64,000 bases of DNA from Betaproteobacteria bacterium (GCA_016720925.1 JADKJR010000010.1:94887-158886), one strand, 5' to 3'. Counted from the first letter of the stretch, positions 42,686-54,292 are shown. A program made the numbers and translations. Notes: generated from the letters alone by a model not told the origin.

Positions 42686-44763
42686 ATGAAAACCAAAACC
42701 CTATCCCTGTTCGACTCGGCGCTGATCTATCCCGCCATTGCCGATGCATTCCGCAAACTGGCGCCGTCGACGCAGATGAAGAACCCGGTGATGTTCGTCG
42801 TTTATGTCGGCAGCATCTTCACATCCGGCCTGTTCCTGCATGCGCTCGGCGGGGAGGGCGAAGCGCCGGCCGGTTTCATCTTGCCATTTCGCTCTGGCTA
42901 TGGTTCACCGTGCTTTTCGCCAACTTCGCCGAAGCCATGGCCGAAGGCCGCAGCAAGGCCCAGGCAGCGTCCTTGCGCGGCCTGCGCAAGTCGGTATGGG
43001 CGAAAAGGATGAGCCAGCCGGAGTACGGGGCCGCCATTTATACGGTGCCCTCGGAAGAACTGAAGAAAGGCAACGTCGTCCTGGTGCAGGCGGGCGATGT
43101 CGTTCCGGCGGACGGCACCGTGCTGCAGGGCGTAGCCTCGGTGGACGAAAGCGCTATCACCGGCGAATCCGCACCGGTGATACGCGAGGCCGGCGGCGAT
43201 TTTTCCAGCGTGACCGGCGGTACGCGCGTGCTGTCCGACTGGCTGATTGTGGAAGTTTCAGCCAATCCGGGAGAGACTTTTCTCGACCGAATGATCGCGA
43301 TGGTGGAAGGCGCCAAGCGGGGCAAGACACCAAACGAGATTGCGCTGACCATCCTGCTGGTGGCATTGACCATCGTGTTCCTGCTGGCCACCGTAACGTT
43401 GCTGCCGTTCTCGCAGTTCTCAGTGGAAGCGGCGAAGGCCGGCAGCGCGGTCACCGTCACCGTCCTGATCGCACTTCTCGTATGCCTGATTCCCACCACC
43501 ATCGGCGCGTTGCTGTCGGCGATCGGCGTGGCGGGCATGAGCCGCATGATGCAGGCCAATGTGATTGCGACGTCCGGCCGTGCTGTGGAGGCCGCGGGCG
43601 ATGTCGATGTGTTGTTGCTCGATAAAACCGGCACCATCACCTTTGGCAACCGGCAGGCGTCGGCATTCCTGGCGGCACCGGGTGTGAGCGATCAACTATT
43701 GGCCGCAATCGCGCAACTCGCTTCTTTGGCCGACGAAACGCCTGAAGGCAAGAGCATTGTCATGCTGGCACGACAAGAGTACCCGCTGACGGTGATCGAC
43801 GGCACAAATGCAAATGCCGTCTTCGTCTCCTTCACGGCGCAGACCCGCATGAGTGGCGTCGACGTCGCGGACCGGCAAGATAAGCGAATCATCCGCAAAG
43901 GTGCCGCCGACGCGATTCGGCTGCATGTCGAACACCTTGGGGGCCGTTTTCCGGAGGAAGTCGCACGCAAGGTCGACGACGTTGCGCGTCGCGGCTCCAC
44001 GCCATTGGTGGTTGCCGAAAACGACCGCGTGCTCGGCGTGATCGAATTGAAGGACATCGTCAAACCCGATATTCGTCTGCGCTTCGCCGAACTGCGGCGC
44101 ATGGGCATCAAGACCGTGATGATCACCGGCGACAACAAGCTGACCGCCGCGGCGATCGCGGCCGAAGCCGGCGTGGACGATTTCCTCGCCGAGGCAACAC
44201 CGGAGGCAAAGCTTGCCCTGATCCGCGAATACCAGGCCGAAGGACGGCTGGTGGCGATGACCGGCGACGGCACCAACGATGCCCCGGCGCTGGCGCAGGC
44301 TGATGTCGCGGTCGTGATGAACAGCGGCACGCAGGCGGCCAAGGAAGCCGGCAACATGGTCGATCTCGATTCCAATCCGACCAAACTGATCGAAGTGGTC
44401 GAGATCGGCAAGCAGATGCTGATGACGCGCGGCGCGCTGACCACGTTTTCGATTGCCAATGATGTGGCCAAATATTTCGCCATCATCCCGGCCGCGTTTG
44501 CCGCAACTTATCCCCAACTCGGGGCACTGAATGTGATGGGGCTTGCCACCTCCAATTCGGCGATTCTCTCGGCCGTAATCTTCAATGCGCTAGTCATCAT
44601 CGCATTGATTCAGCTGGCGCTGAAAGGCGTCAAGTACCGCGCAATAGGTGCGGCAGTCTTGTTGCGCCGCAACCTGTTGGTTTACGGCTTGGGAGGGATC
44701 GTTGTGCCCTTCATCGGCATAAAGATCATTGACCTGATGCTGGTCGCCGCCGGTTGGGTATGA
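42686..44763 (+). CDS. kdpB: KdpB, P-type ATPase subunit of Kdp, one frameshift
   Basis: The gene starts at ATG 42686 after AAGGTGAAG. The first frame reads KTKTLSLFDSALIYPAIADA to GEGEAPAGFI; near 42880 the coding signal shifts to the frame that gives LAISLWLWFTVLFANFAEAM and continues to the end. The P-type ATPase features are all present: TGESAPV, the phosphorylation site LLLDKTGTITFGN, VMITGDNKLTAAAI and AMTGDGTNDAPALAQADVAV. One base appears to be missing or added in a CTTGCC region. An intact gene with a sequence error is more likely than real inactivation. Confidence 0.9.
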
Positions 44764-44791
44764 GTGACATTCGTTTAATGAAGGAATGAAT

Positions 44792-45376
44792 ATGAAAAAG
44801 CAATTGAAGCCCGCTATTCTGATGTTGTTGGTGATGACCGTGCTGACCGGCCTGGTTTACCCGCTACTGACGACAGGCGTCGCGCAACTGGTGTTTCCGT
44901 ACCAGGCAAACGGCAGTTTGATCGAGAAGGACGGAAAGCTGGTCGGGTCCGCCCTGATCGGCCAGCAATTCACCGATTCCAAATATTTCTGGGGCCGCCT
45001 GTCCGGCACGGGAACCTATCCCTATAACGCGTCCGCTTCGGGCGGCACGAATCTGGGCCCGTTGAACCCGGCCCTTGCCGACAATGTGAAAGCGCGCATC
45101 GAGGCATTGGGCAAGGCGGATCAAGAGGCCGGCGTCAAGCAAACGAAAGCGGTGCCGATCGATCTGGTAACCGCCTCGGGTAGCGGACTCGATCCGCACG
45201 TCAGCGTGGCTGCGGCAGAATACCAGCTGGCACGGGTGGCAAAAATGCGCGGCATACCGGAAGCAAGCGTGCGCGAGTTGGTCGCCGCGAATACCCAGGC
45301 GAAATGGCTGGGGCTGTTTGGAGATGCACACGTAAACGTGCTAAAACTTAACCTTGCAGTGGATACCGTAAAGTAA
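44792..45376 (+). CDS. kdpC: KdpC, chaperone-like subunit of the Kdp ATPase
   Basis: GAAGGA lies 6 nt before ATG 44792, so this start is preferred over ATG 44786, which has no spacing. The 194-residue protein has one N-terminal helix (ILMLLVMTVLTGLVYPLLTT) and the periplasmic KdpC domain (SKYFWGRLSGTGTYPYNASA, SGSGLDPHVSVAAAEYQLAR). It improves ATP affinity in the complex. It is intact and is followed after 5 nt by kdpD. Confidence 0.93.
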   Translation: MKKQLKPAILMLLVMTVLTGLVYPLLTTGVAQLVFPYQANGSLIEKDGKLVGSALIGQQFTDSKYFWGRLSGTGTYPYNASASGGTNLGPLNPALADNVKARIEALGKADQEAGVKQTKAVPIDLVTASGSGLDPHVSVAAAEYQLARVAKMRGIPEASVRELVAANTQAKWLGLFGDAHVNVLKLNLAVDTVK

Positions 45377-45381
45377 TTCAA

Positions 45382-48084
45382 TTGAACGAACAGACCAGGC
45401 CGGATCCGGACCGGCTGTTAGCCCAACTTCAGGAAGTCTATGCCAAGAGCCGCCGCGGGCGGCTCAAGGTTTTTGTGGGCGCCAACGCGGGCGTCGGCAA
45501 GACTTACGCCATGCTGTCCTCGGCGCGTGCGGCGCGGCGTGAGGGCCTGGATGTCGTCGTTGGCGTCGTTGAAACGCACGGACGCCGGGAAACCGGCGCG
45601 CTGCTAGAAGGCATCGAAGTCCTGCCGCTCGCGGAAGTTGCCGGCGCAGGCCGGGCTCTCAAGGAATTCGATCTGGATGGCGCATTGAAACGCCGTCCGG
45701 CGCTATTGCTGGTCGACGAGCTCGCCCACAATAATGCGCCGGGGTCGCGGCATGCCAAGCGCTGGCAGGACGTGGAAGAGCTATTGCAGGCCGGTATCGA
45801 TGTTCACACGACGCTGAACATTCAGCACATTGAGAGTTTGAATGACGTGGTCGGTGGCATCACCGGCGTGCGCGTATGGGGAGACCGTTCCCGACCTGGT
45901 ATTCGACCAGGCCGATGAAATCACCCTGGTCGACTTGCCGCCGGAAGAATTGCTGAAGCGCCTCGAGGCCGGCAAGGTCTATCTGCCTGAGCAGGCGCAA
46001 CGGGCAGCGAAGAATTTTTTCCGCAAGGGCAACCTGATCGCGCTACGTGAACTCGCGCTGCGCCGCACCGCTGACCATGTCGATGCCGACGTCAAGGACT
46101 ACCGCGATCTAAAATCCATCGAGCGCGTATGGGCCACGCGCGATGCGCTGCTCGCCTGCGTCAGTCCGCGTGAGGGAGGCGAACGCGTGGTGCGTGCCAC
46201 CGCGCGGCTAGCCGAGAGCCTGGACGCACCCTGGCACGCAGTCTACGTGGAAACCCCAAGGTTGCAGCGCCTGCCCGAAGCGGAACGCACGCGCATTCTC
46301 AGCGTCCTCAAGCTGGCCCAGGATTTGGGGGCGAACACGACGACGCTGGCCGGCGAGAATATCGATGAAACACTGGTTGGCTATGCCCGCGATAACAATC
46401 TCAACAGGGTCGTGATCGGCCGGGAATTGGCCGGCGAACACGACTGGAATGTAAGCTGGCCCTGGCGCACGACGCTCGCGGATCGGGTGCTGCGAAAGGC
46501 ACCGGAGCTCGATGTGATGCAGATTGCGCGCGGCGCCGGGACAACGGGCCGCACTTTGCGGGTCGGCGCGACCGTCGAGGAATCCGCCAGTGGCGGCAAA
46601 TCGCGTGTGCTTCCGTATCTAGTCGCGGCAGGTGCTTGTGCGCTCACCAGCCTGGTCGCAACGGGCCTGCTGCCGTATTTTGCGCTGGCCAACATCGTCA
46701 TGCTGTTTCTGTTGAATGTGGTGCTGGTGTCGGCGCGCCTGGGCCGCGGCCCGGCGATCCTTTCGGCATTTCTCTCTGTCGCATCCTTTGATTTCTTCTT
46801 TGTGACCCCACGCTTTTCTTTCGCGGTTTCAGACGTGCAATACCTGTTGACGTTCGCCATCATGCTGGCGGTTGCGTTGATCACGGCGCAACTGACGGCC
46901 GGCCTGAGATACCAGGCACGAATCGCCGGGCACCGGGAGGGTCGCGCACGTGCCCTTTTCGAAATGGCGCGCGAATTATCGGGGGCGCTGACGTTTGAGC
47001 AGGTCGTGGAGATGGGCGATGCGCGCATTGAAGAGACTTTCCGTGCCAAGGCGGCGCTGATTCTGCCAGATCGAGGAGACCGGCTGGACTTTTCACCTGG
47101 CACGGATCGCACCCGCCCAACGCGTATCAACGAATCGATTGCGCAGTGGGTCTATGACCGCGGCCAGCCGGCGGGATTGGGCACCGATACGCTGGCGGGC
47201 AGCAACGTACTCTATCTGCCGCTGACGGCGCCCATGCGCACGCGCGGCGTGCTGGCGATTGAGACCGAGAATCCGCGATGGCTGCGAGTCCCCGAGCAAC
47301 GCCGGCAGCTTGAAACATTCGCGTCGCTGATCGCGATTGCACTGGAGCGTGTTCACTATGTTGAAGTGGCTCGTGAAGCGATCCTGAAGATGGAATCGGA
47401 ACGCCTGCGCAACAGCGTGCTGGCGGCGCTGTCGCACGATCTGCGCACACCGTTAACTGCGTTGATCGGCATGGCCGACGCCTTGGCGCGCTCGGAACCC
47501 AGGCTTGCCAAAAACAGATCGAGTGGGCGGAATCCATTCTCACGGAGTCACAGCGGCTCTCGCAACTGGTGGACAATCTGCTCGACATGGCGCGCCTGGA
47601 AGCCGGTGATGTCAAACTCAATGCCGACTGGCAACCTGTTGAGGAAGTCGTGGGAACCGCTTTGCGCGTAAGCCAACCGGTGTTGCAGCAGCATAAAGTG
47701 ACGACCGACTTGCCGGCGAATCTGCCGCTGGTGCGCTTTGATGCCGTGCTGATCGAGCGTGGTGGCGCAATCTCCTGGAGAACGCCGCAAGTACACGCCC
47801 TCAGGTCGCACATTGCCACTTGCGCCAGCTCGGGCAGTGGCTGGATGAGATTGCGGTCCTTGACGACGGTCCGGGCTTCCCACCCGGAATTCGCGGCACG
47901 GCTGTTTGACAAGTTCACCCGCGCCGAGCCCGAATCGACGGTACGTGGCGTGGGCCTGGGTCTGGCAATCTGCCGCGCGGTTGTTGAAGCGCATGGCGGC
48001 AGCATTCGCGCCGAAAACATGCATCCGCATGGCGCACGCTTCGTGTTCACGTTGCCGCTCGGATACGCCGGCGGCGGTAGTTGA
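45382..48084 (+). CDS. kdpD: KdpD, potassium-responsive sensor histidine kinase, several frameshifts
   Basis: TTG 45382 opens the KdpD N-terminal domain with a Walker A-like GANAGVGKTYAML and HTTLNIQHIESLNDV. The frame changes near 45885, then gives VPDLVFDQADEITLVDLPPE, a UspA-like segment, four transmembrane helices (about 46610-46890), a GAF domain and the phospho-acceptor LSHDLRTPLTAL. Further shifts near 47515, 47770 and 47880 occur before the ATPase part (LFDKFTRAEPESTVRGVGLG). Each piece is recognisable KdpD in the right order, so one kinase of about 900 residues is implied. It senses K+ limitation and phosphorylates KdpE. Confidence 0.88.
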
Positions 48085-48114
48085 AGTCGAAGCTGAAGCT
48101 GAAGGCCGGACGCC

Positions 48115-48804
48115 GTGAGCGCCCGTCACGTCGTGCTGGTCGAGGACGAGCCGCAAATTCGCCGCTTCGTGCGTGTTGCGCTGGAGGAGGAAGGTTGTCA
48201 GGTGTTCGAAGCCGAAACGGTGGAGCGCGGCCTGATCGAGGCCGGCACCAGGAAGCCCGATCTGGTCATCGTCGATCTTGGGCTGCCGGATCGCGATGGC
48301 CTGGAGTTGATCCGTGATTTGCGCGGCTGGTCGAACGTGCCGGTGATTGTACTTTCGGCGCGCTCGGGGGAAGCGGACAAGATTGCCGCGCTTGATCTGG
48401 GAGCTGACGACTACCTGACTAAACCGTTTGGCGTCGGTGAAATGCTGGCGCGTGTGCGCGCGGCGCTGCGGCGGTCCGCGCGCAATGCCGAGTCGGGTGA
48501 GAGCATGGTTTCGTTTGGCGCCGTCGAAGTGGATCTCGCCAATCGAGTGACACGAAAGGGTGGCGTGGAGGTGCACCTCACCCCCATCGAATTCCGTTTG
48601 CTCTCCTACCTGTGCACGCACAGCGGGAAGGTCTTGACGCACCGGCAACTGCTCAAACAGGTGTGGGGGCCCTCGCACGTCGAGCAGAGCCACTATCCGC
48701 GAATCTTCATGCAGCACTTGCGGCAGAAACTCGAAGATGATCCCGCGCAGCCGAAATTCCTGCTGACGGAAATCGGCGTGGGCTATCGGCTGGTGCTGCC
48801 ATAG
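48115..48804 (+). CDS. kdpE: KdpE, OmpR-family response regulator
   Basis: GTG 48115 begins a 229-residue regulator with an intact receiver domain (VEDEPQIRRFVRVALEEEG; phospho-acceptor Asp54 in VIVDLGLPD; LTKPFGVGEML) and a winged-helix DNA-binding domain (VEVHLTPIEFRLLSYLCTH, YPRIFMQHLRQKLEDDPAQP). It activates kdpFABC on K+ limitation. Unlike kdpB and kdpD it has no frame breaks. It is the last gene of the operon. Confidence 0.92.
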   Translation: MSARHVVLVEDEPQIRRFVRVALEEEGCQVFEAETVERGLIEAGTRKPDLVIVDLGLPDRDGLELIRDLRGWSNVPVIVLSARSGEADKIAALDLGADDYLTKPFGVGEMLARVRAALRRSARNAESGESMVSFGAVEVDLANRVTRKGGVEVHLTPIEFRLLSYLCTHSGKVLTHRQLLKQVWGPSHVEQSHYPRIFMQHLRQKLEDDPAQPKFLLTEIGVGYRLVLP

Positions 48805-48905
48805 CACCGGCATTGCCGGACGCAATCGGGAATTTTGCCCAGACAGGTTTCTCCCATACTTTGCCGCAATCAGCGGCGCCGCAAACACCTTGCAGTGACG
48901 GCGGG

Positions 48906-50942
48906 CTACTTGCCGAGATGCAACGCAAGAAAACGCTCCACCCTCGTATAGAAATCGACGACGTTCTGTTCTTTATTGAAGCCATGCGCTTCGCCGTCAT
49001 AGACCACATATTCGATCGGCTTGCCCGCTTTTTCCATCGCATCGCGCATCGTCGTTCCGTGAATGAGCGGAACGCGCTGGTCGTCACGACCCATCGCCAG
49101 TAGCACCGGGGCCTTGATCTTGTCCGCATTTTTCGCCGGCGAGGTCTTCAGAAATTGTTCGCGGTCGCGGTCCTGTCACCTCCCCAGCGCTTTGAAGTCG
49201 GTTTCGTAAAATCCAGGTTGCGCGCTACATCCGACCATGAAACGGTCTGCTTCAACTCGAGATCCCGTCACGCCCTAGGCAACACCGCAGCGCCACAAAT
49301 CCGGATCCTTGACCAGACCCTGCAGCGTCGCGTAGCCACCATAGCTTCCGCCGAAGAGACACATGCGGCCCTTGTCCACAATGCCTTCTTTGACCAGATA
49401 CAAAGCACCATCAGAAATATCGTCCTGCATGGCAAGCCCCCATTGCTTGAAACTCGCCGTGTAATGCGATCTGCCGAAGCCTGTGGAACCGCGAGGCTCG
49501 GGCTCCAGTACAGCATAGCCGCGCGACGCCAGGAATTGCGCAACCGGCCAGCGGCCCCACTGAATTCCGCTGTAGCCCCGCACCCACGGCCCGCCATGAA
49601 TATGCACGACCAGCGGCAGATCCTTGCCATCGCTGTCGATGGGCGTGGTCACCCAGGCAGGAATTTCGCGGCCATCGCGTGCTTTGTACTTGATGAAGCT
49701 GCGTTTGCTCATTAGTGCGGGCGGAAGCCACTCGCGCGATTTTGACACTTCCTGCAAACTGCGCTTTTCCGTGTCGTAGAGAAAATAGCCGCCGGGATTG
49801 GTATCGGATACGGAGTAGATCAGCACGTACCGGCTGTTTTCATCGGCAATATCGATGGCGTTGGTGCGCTCGGGCAATGCCTTGTCGAGCGCCGCCTGCA
49901 AGCGCGCGAGGTCCTCGTCGAACCATGTGGTGACCGGCACGTTGGCGCTATAACGAATCCCGACCAGTGCTTTCTTTGTGCGGCTGAAGATCAAGCCGCC
50001 GTTCAGGTCGATGAGCGGATGTTCCAGCAATTTTTCGCCAAGTTTTCGCTGGGCAATGTCGTTTTGAAAATTGCCCTCCGGTCGCGGCCGACACTGGACG
50101 AAACATAGAGGGTCTTGTTGTCGTAGTCGAACGACAGCGGCATGACGTTGCCCTGGCTTCCCTTGCCGGACGCGTGGCCAATCATCTCCCAGTCTTTTCC
50201 GTCGTCCGGCCGATGCCAGATAGTCTGCTCGCGCGGGCTCGTGGGATCCTTGCGCTCTTCCTGGCGGATGGCGATACGGGGTTCGAGGTCGCGGTCCAAC
50301 ACCCAGCGGACAACGTTGCCGGGCGTTTGAAACCGTGAGCAGCTTGTATTCACCCGTCCTGGTATTGAAGCGATAAACATCAGCATAGCTTTGGCTGCGA
50401 CCGAATATTTCCGCGATCACATCGCCGCTGCCGTCAAAGGTCTGGCTGAGAATACGAAAGGAGATGTTGATGCCGTGCACAAGAATCGAATTGCGCCGCG
50501 CTTCGCGTTCGCGTGTGCGCTCAAGCGGGAAAGTGAGGTCGCGAATGTTCTTGCCGTCCACATCCACCGCATAGGCGCCTTTCAAGCTGGTGGCGCCACT
50601 GACTTCGCTCAAGTCGGCCGAACGAAAATACAGCCGGTCGTTGCTGACCCACACAAAATCAACAACGTCCAACTCCTTGAAGTTGGAAATAACCTGCAAT
50701 TTGCCGGCGAGAAAATCAATGACCACCAGATTGTCACGGCCATTGATGGGTCTCACGGCGGCCAGCCGGTTGCCATCAGGCGAAATCGCCATTTGCGAAT
50801 ATTCCGCCCTACGGAAAAACGCCCCGATCGGAATATCAGCGGGCTTCGCGTAGCGCGACGCGGCCCGGGCGGGTTCAGTGGCTTGCGCAAGCGTGAGGGT
50901 TGCCGCGCATACCAATAGCCAAATCAGCAGGGCGAATCGCAT
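48906..50942 (-). CDS. S9 (prolyl oligopeptidase-like) exported peptidase, several frameshifts
   Basis: ATG 50942 opens a signal peptide (RFALLIWLLVCAATLTLAQA). A beta-propeller region follows, interrupted near 50330 and 50100 by compensating frame changes (VLDRDLEPRIAIRQEERKDP lies in the alternate frame). The catalytic alpha/beta hydrolase has VVHIHGGPW, nucleophile GGSYGGYATL, Asp in GRDDQRVPL and His in DGEAHGFNKE. The carboxyl end sits in another frame after breaks between 49275 and 49105. All parts are in order, which suggests one S9 peptidase of about 675 residues. Confidence 0.8.
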
Positions 50943-51359
50943 CGGTCACTTCCATCGTCGTGGATTGCAACCACCACTCGCCCCCAAAACCTGCCGCCAG
51001 TGAAGATTTCGCAACCGCCATCGCACTAAGATCAGCGCGCAACGTGCGTAAGCTACAGACTTATAGCGGCAGTTTCAACCCGTCACCAGCGCGCGAACCG
51101 GCACGGGTCACCAGCAAATCGATTGGATAAACTCAAGCACTGGCGCGCTTTTCCCGCCATTTAGGACCTGCAACCCGCGCCAGTATTAGCGTTTACTACC
51201 TTAGTGCGGTGGCTCCCCTTTCGCGCAGGTATCTAACGGCGCTCACAATGTCGGCCAATCCGATTAAAATTGGCCGCTGTATCGCAAGTACCGAACTCAC
51301 CGTAATCTCCTGTCGAAACCATTTCGGCTATCTTTCAAGTCCACGAGTGGAGGCAAACG
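50943..51359. other. Intergenic region with palindromic repeat copy F
   Basis: Divergent promoter space for the leftward S9 gene and the rightward small gene. Apart from the repeat at 51129-51195 I see nothing definite. Confidence 0.5.
51129..51195. repeat. Palindromic intergenic repeat, copy F
   Basis: AAACTCAAGCACTGGCGCG (51129-51147) faces CGCGCCAGTATTAGCGTTTA (51176-51195), with two differences in the right arm. Confidence 0.8.
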
Positions 51360-51638
51360 ATGAACAACAAGTTGGCCGCGCAGCTAAACACGCCAAAGCT
51401 TTACCCACACCAGTTGGAGCAGGCGTTCCCGCATATCGTTGCAAAAATCACCGAACATTGGGACGCGCGGTCGCTTGACTGCTATCTGGATAGCCTCTTA
51501 TTTGACAGCCGCGGCAATCGCAGTGGCTTTTCGACAGCCGTGCTGAGCGAAATGTTTGCAATTCAGAACCACTATCGCGCGCTGCAGCCGCCGAAGCAGC
51601 GATCCATCGATACGTGGAGTGAATTGATCTCGCTTTAG
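51360..51638 (+). CDS. Small conserved hypothetical protein, 92 residues
   Basis: GGAGG lies 6 nt before ATG 51360. The soluble product has a helical amino half (KLYPHQLEQAFPHIVAKITE) and an acidic LDSLLFDSRGNRSGF segment. It has no recognised domain but has good codon composition and a clear ribosome-binding site. It is convergent with the minus-strand respiratory genes. Confidence 0.65.
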   Translation: MNNKLAAQLNTPKLYPHQLEQAFPHIVAKITEHWDARSLDCYLDSLLFDSRGNRSGFSTAVLSEMFAIQNHYRALQPPKQRSIDTWSELISL

Positions 51639-51721
51639 AAAAAACTGGATCTTGGGAATAATTGCCAGGGTCAGCGTGCGCAAGCGGTTTCTACCGGAAA
51701 TTTTCAGCGGCTCACCGCACG

Positions 51722-52408
51722 TCACAACGCCGCGCCCTTTCGTCCCAACGCCGCACCGGTGATCCCGCGCGAGATGAAGACCATGAACGCATGTGACAGT
51801 TTGCCGAACGGCAGCCACAGGAACAGCAATTCGACACTCAGCAAATGGATGGCGATCGGCAGTGGATACAGTGGCGCGCCACCTGCCGACACCTGAGTGG
51901 CCCAGCCCGTCACCGCCCCCATGCCAGTAACAAGTGGCAGGAACACCACGAACCAACTGAAGTAATCATCGAACCCCGACAGCAATCGCAACACCGGGTC
52001 GGTCAGCCGCTCAAACATCACCACCAGCAAGCCAATGATGGCGGGCCGACGGCAACATAGATCACGGGTCCCGGCAGCGAAGGCCACGCGAAGCCGGTGA
52101 GGCGCTCAACGAAAAGTATGTGCGGCAGAAAGCCAAACACGATGACGGCGAGGCCGATGTGATACAGGTAGCCGTTCAACGCGCCAAGCTTGCCCCAGCG
52201 CCGGAACTCTTTCCGCTGGATCATCCGTGAAAAGATGCCATGCATCGCGTCGGCGACCCACTTTGTGCTGCGCGGCTCGGAAAGGTCCGTCTTTGTCCCA
52301 AACCGGAAAAATGGTGATGATGCGCCACGCGCTGCCGGCGAACAGCACCAGAAGGGAAAACCACAGCGCCGGCCCACGCGCGAACTCAAGCAGGTTCATG
52401 GCCGTCAT
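51722..52408 (-). CDS. NarI-like cytochrome b membrane subunit, frameshifted
   Basis: From ATG 52408 the product begins with a hydrophobic helix (LWFSLLVLFAGSAWRIITIF). Further helices lie in shifted frames: LNGYLYHIGLAVIVFGFLPH (with a His in a helix) and then MFERLTDPVLRLLSGFDDYF, PLPIAIHLLSVELLFLWLPF and KLSHAFMVF, which hold further candidate heme histidines. This is the pattern of nitrate reductase gamma / DsrM-like quinol-linked cytochromes. Frame changes lie near 52280 and 52050. The start overlaps the stop of the Fe-S gene as ATGA, so they form one module. Confidence 0.7.
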
Positions 52409-53742
52409 GGCGAAGGCACATCCGGATCAGGTTCAAGGTACTGTGCGACCAGCTCGGTCAGGCCGAGCACCGGAAGCGTCATGTTGTGCGCCTCGATGGC
52501 TTCCTCGAGGACATTGCGGCAGTTGGCGCACGCCGTAACCAGCGCCTCGGCACCGGTCGCCGCAACTTGCTGCTTCTTCAGTTCGAACACGGCAAACCGC
52601 AGTTTCTCGGCGCGGTGGATTGCGCTCACGCCGCCCTCCGCCGCAACAAAATTGGCGTCGCCCGCGGAAGGCATCTCGACATTGTGTTCGCTCACGCCAT
52701 CCAGCAACCGGCGCGGCGCTTCGGTGATTCCGCCACGGCGCACCAGCTGGCATGGGTCGTGGAAAGTAAGGTGCCGGGTGTCCTTGCCGCGCGTACGCAG
52801 CCGGCCCTCGCGAACCAGTTGATCGAGAAGCTCGGCTATCTGTATCACCTTTGAACGCAAAGGGCCGGCCAAGCAGATTCGGCCTCCCAGCGCAGCGCCG
52901 AATAGGCGTGGCCGCACTCCGGGCTGATGACGTATTTCACCTTCAGTCGCTCCGCGACATCGACTACGCGCGCAACCAGCGTCGCGGCGATATCGCGCGA
53001 ACCGATTTGCACACCGATATTCGTCGCCTCGAACCCGACGCTGGGAATGGTCCAGGAAACTTTCGCCTGCTTGAAGATTCGCGCCAGTGCGCCGATCGTT
53101 TCCGGAAAGGCAATGATCTCGATCGACGAAAGAATGACCAGGTAATCCGCGCCCTCGACATCCACCGGGATATTCAGCCCCTTTCCGTTTCCGGAATTTC
53201 AATATGGCGCCTCAGCGCCGGGCCAGGCCACGCCGATCGGGCTGCCGCTATCGAGCGCCCGCCCTGCCGCCTGCAATGGTCCGCCGGTGCAAAGCCGCCC
53301 GCCGACATCCTTCGCGCGCGCGGCGCACGAGGCCCGCGATATCGAGCCCCATCGGACAAGCCAACGTGCACCGCCCGCACATGTTGCAGCCGTCGTACAT
53401 CAATTCCGACCACTCCACGAGCTCCGCTGCCGTGACTTCGGATGGCGCCAGGCCCAGCCACCGCTTTATCGTGGAAAACGGCGCACGCTCACGCTGGTAA
53501 GCGGAGCAGCGGGCGCAGCGCACACCGGCGCATAGCGCGGATCGCGCGTGACAAGATACAGAAGTGGCAGGCATCGGCGCATTGGCCAGCGTACGCAGGC
53601 ATCGGAGCTGGGCCGACACGTCTCGGCCCATCTGGGCAAGGAACTCGTTGACGGCCTTGCGCGCATCGGGCGCCGCCACCGACGCGACGACCGCGCGGGC
53701 GCGTTGCTCAACAGCGGTTGACGAGGGGGCAGAGTTAACCAT
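52405..53742 (-). CDS. HdrD/GlpC-like Fe-S oxidoreductase (CCG domains), frameshifted
   Basis: Two ferredoxin sites occur near the amino end. The first is split by a frame change near 53570 (C-V-R-x-GQCADAC in composite); the second is CNMCGRCTLACPMGLDIAG. The carboxyl half has two CCG-type domains, with HDPCQLVRRGG, a CCGGG-type segment broken by a frame change near 52655, and TACANCRNVLEEAIEAHN. Such proteins move electrons between quinols and disulfide or Fe-S partners (HdrD, DsrK, GlpC, LutA). Paired with the NarI-like cytochrome b, it resembles a minimal DsrMK-type complex. The partner substrate is unknown. Confidence 0.75.
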
Positions 53743-53775
53743 AGCCTGATTCTCGACCTGCCGGTGCGGCGCGTG

Positions 53776-53789
53776 TTGACGTGTATCAA
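53776..53789. promoter_or_regulatory. Fnr/Anr-type box upstream of the HdrD/NarI-like module
   Basis: On the minus strand TTGAT-ACAC-GTCAA lies with its centre about 40 nt upstream of ATG 53742. This is the usual -41.5-type activating position if transcription starts near the ATG. Its half-sites are identical to those of the box at 15397-15410. Confidence 0.55.
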
Positions 53790-53856
53790 CCGGGCGGCAA
53801 AAGCGACGCTCGATTCAGAAGCCCCGTCATTTTGAGCCCAACCCGCTACAGCTCCA

Positions 53857-54235
53857 CTACGATACTGGGTCGGCCACCCGAAACTGCGCCGGATCGTAGT
53901 AGAAGCGCTCCGCCACGATCTTGTCGTTTTCCCACCGCTGCAAGCTGATTTCGTCCAGCGCAAATCTTCTGCCATCGAGGGTCGTGAAATCAAAGATCCA
54001 GTGAATGACGACGCGGTCGCCATCGATGGCATAAAAATCCACCGGTCGCGTGGCGATTTCCTTCTGGCGCGCCAGGGCGGCACGCTCATTCGCGACGAGA
54101 TCTTCCAATCCTCGACGCGGTGGATTCAGGTTTTTCCTGCATCGTTGCGTGCGGCGCGAAGCGCTCAATAGCTTCGACGTGTTTGCCGCTGACCACGGTG
54201 GCGATGAAGGCGTCAACGATTTCCTTGCTTGGCAT
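53857..54235 (-). CDS. NTF2-like (SnoaL-type) protein, one frameshift
   Basis: From ATG 54235 the product reads SKEIVDAFIATVVSGKHVEA then FAPHATMQE. A run of five A residues (near 54132) shifts the frame; dropping one base restores ENLNPPRRGLEDLVANERAA and continues to DFTTLDGRRFALDEISLQRW and FYYDPAQF. The whole is a 125-residue NTF2-like/ketosteroid-isomerase-type fold protein. The single homopolymer indel is a typical sequencing artefact. Confidence 0.75.
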
Positions 54236-54292
54236 GGAATCCTGTCTTCAGGTTATGGGTTGATGCAGGATGCGCACTGCTGTCGGGGCGCC

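Noticed and set aside
47548..48888. Open frame of about 445 codons antisense to kdpD/kdpE
   Set aside because: The plus-strand frames encode recognisable KdpD and KdpE; the antisense product has low-complexity Arg/Gln/His content typical of shadows.
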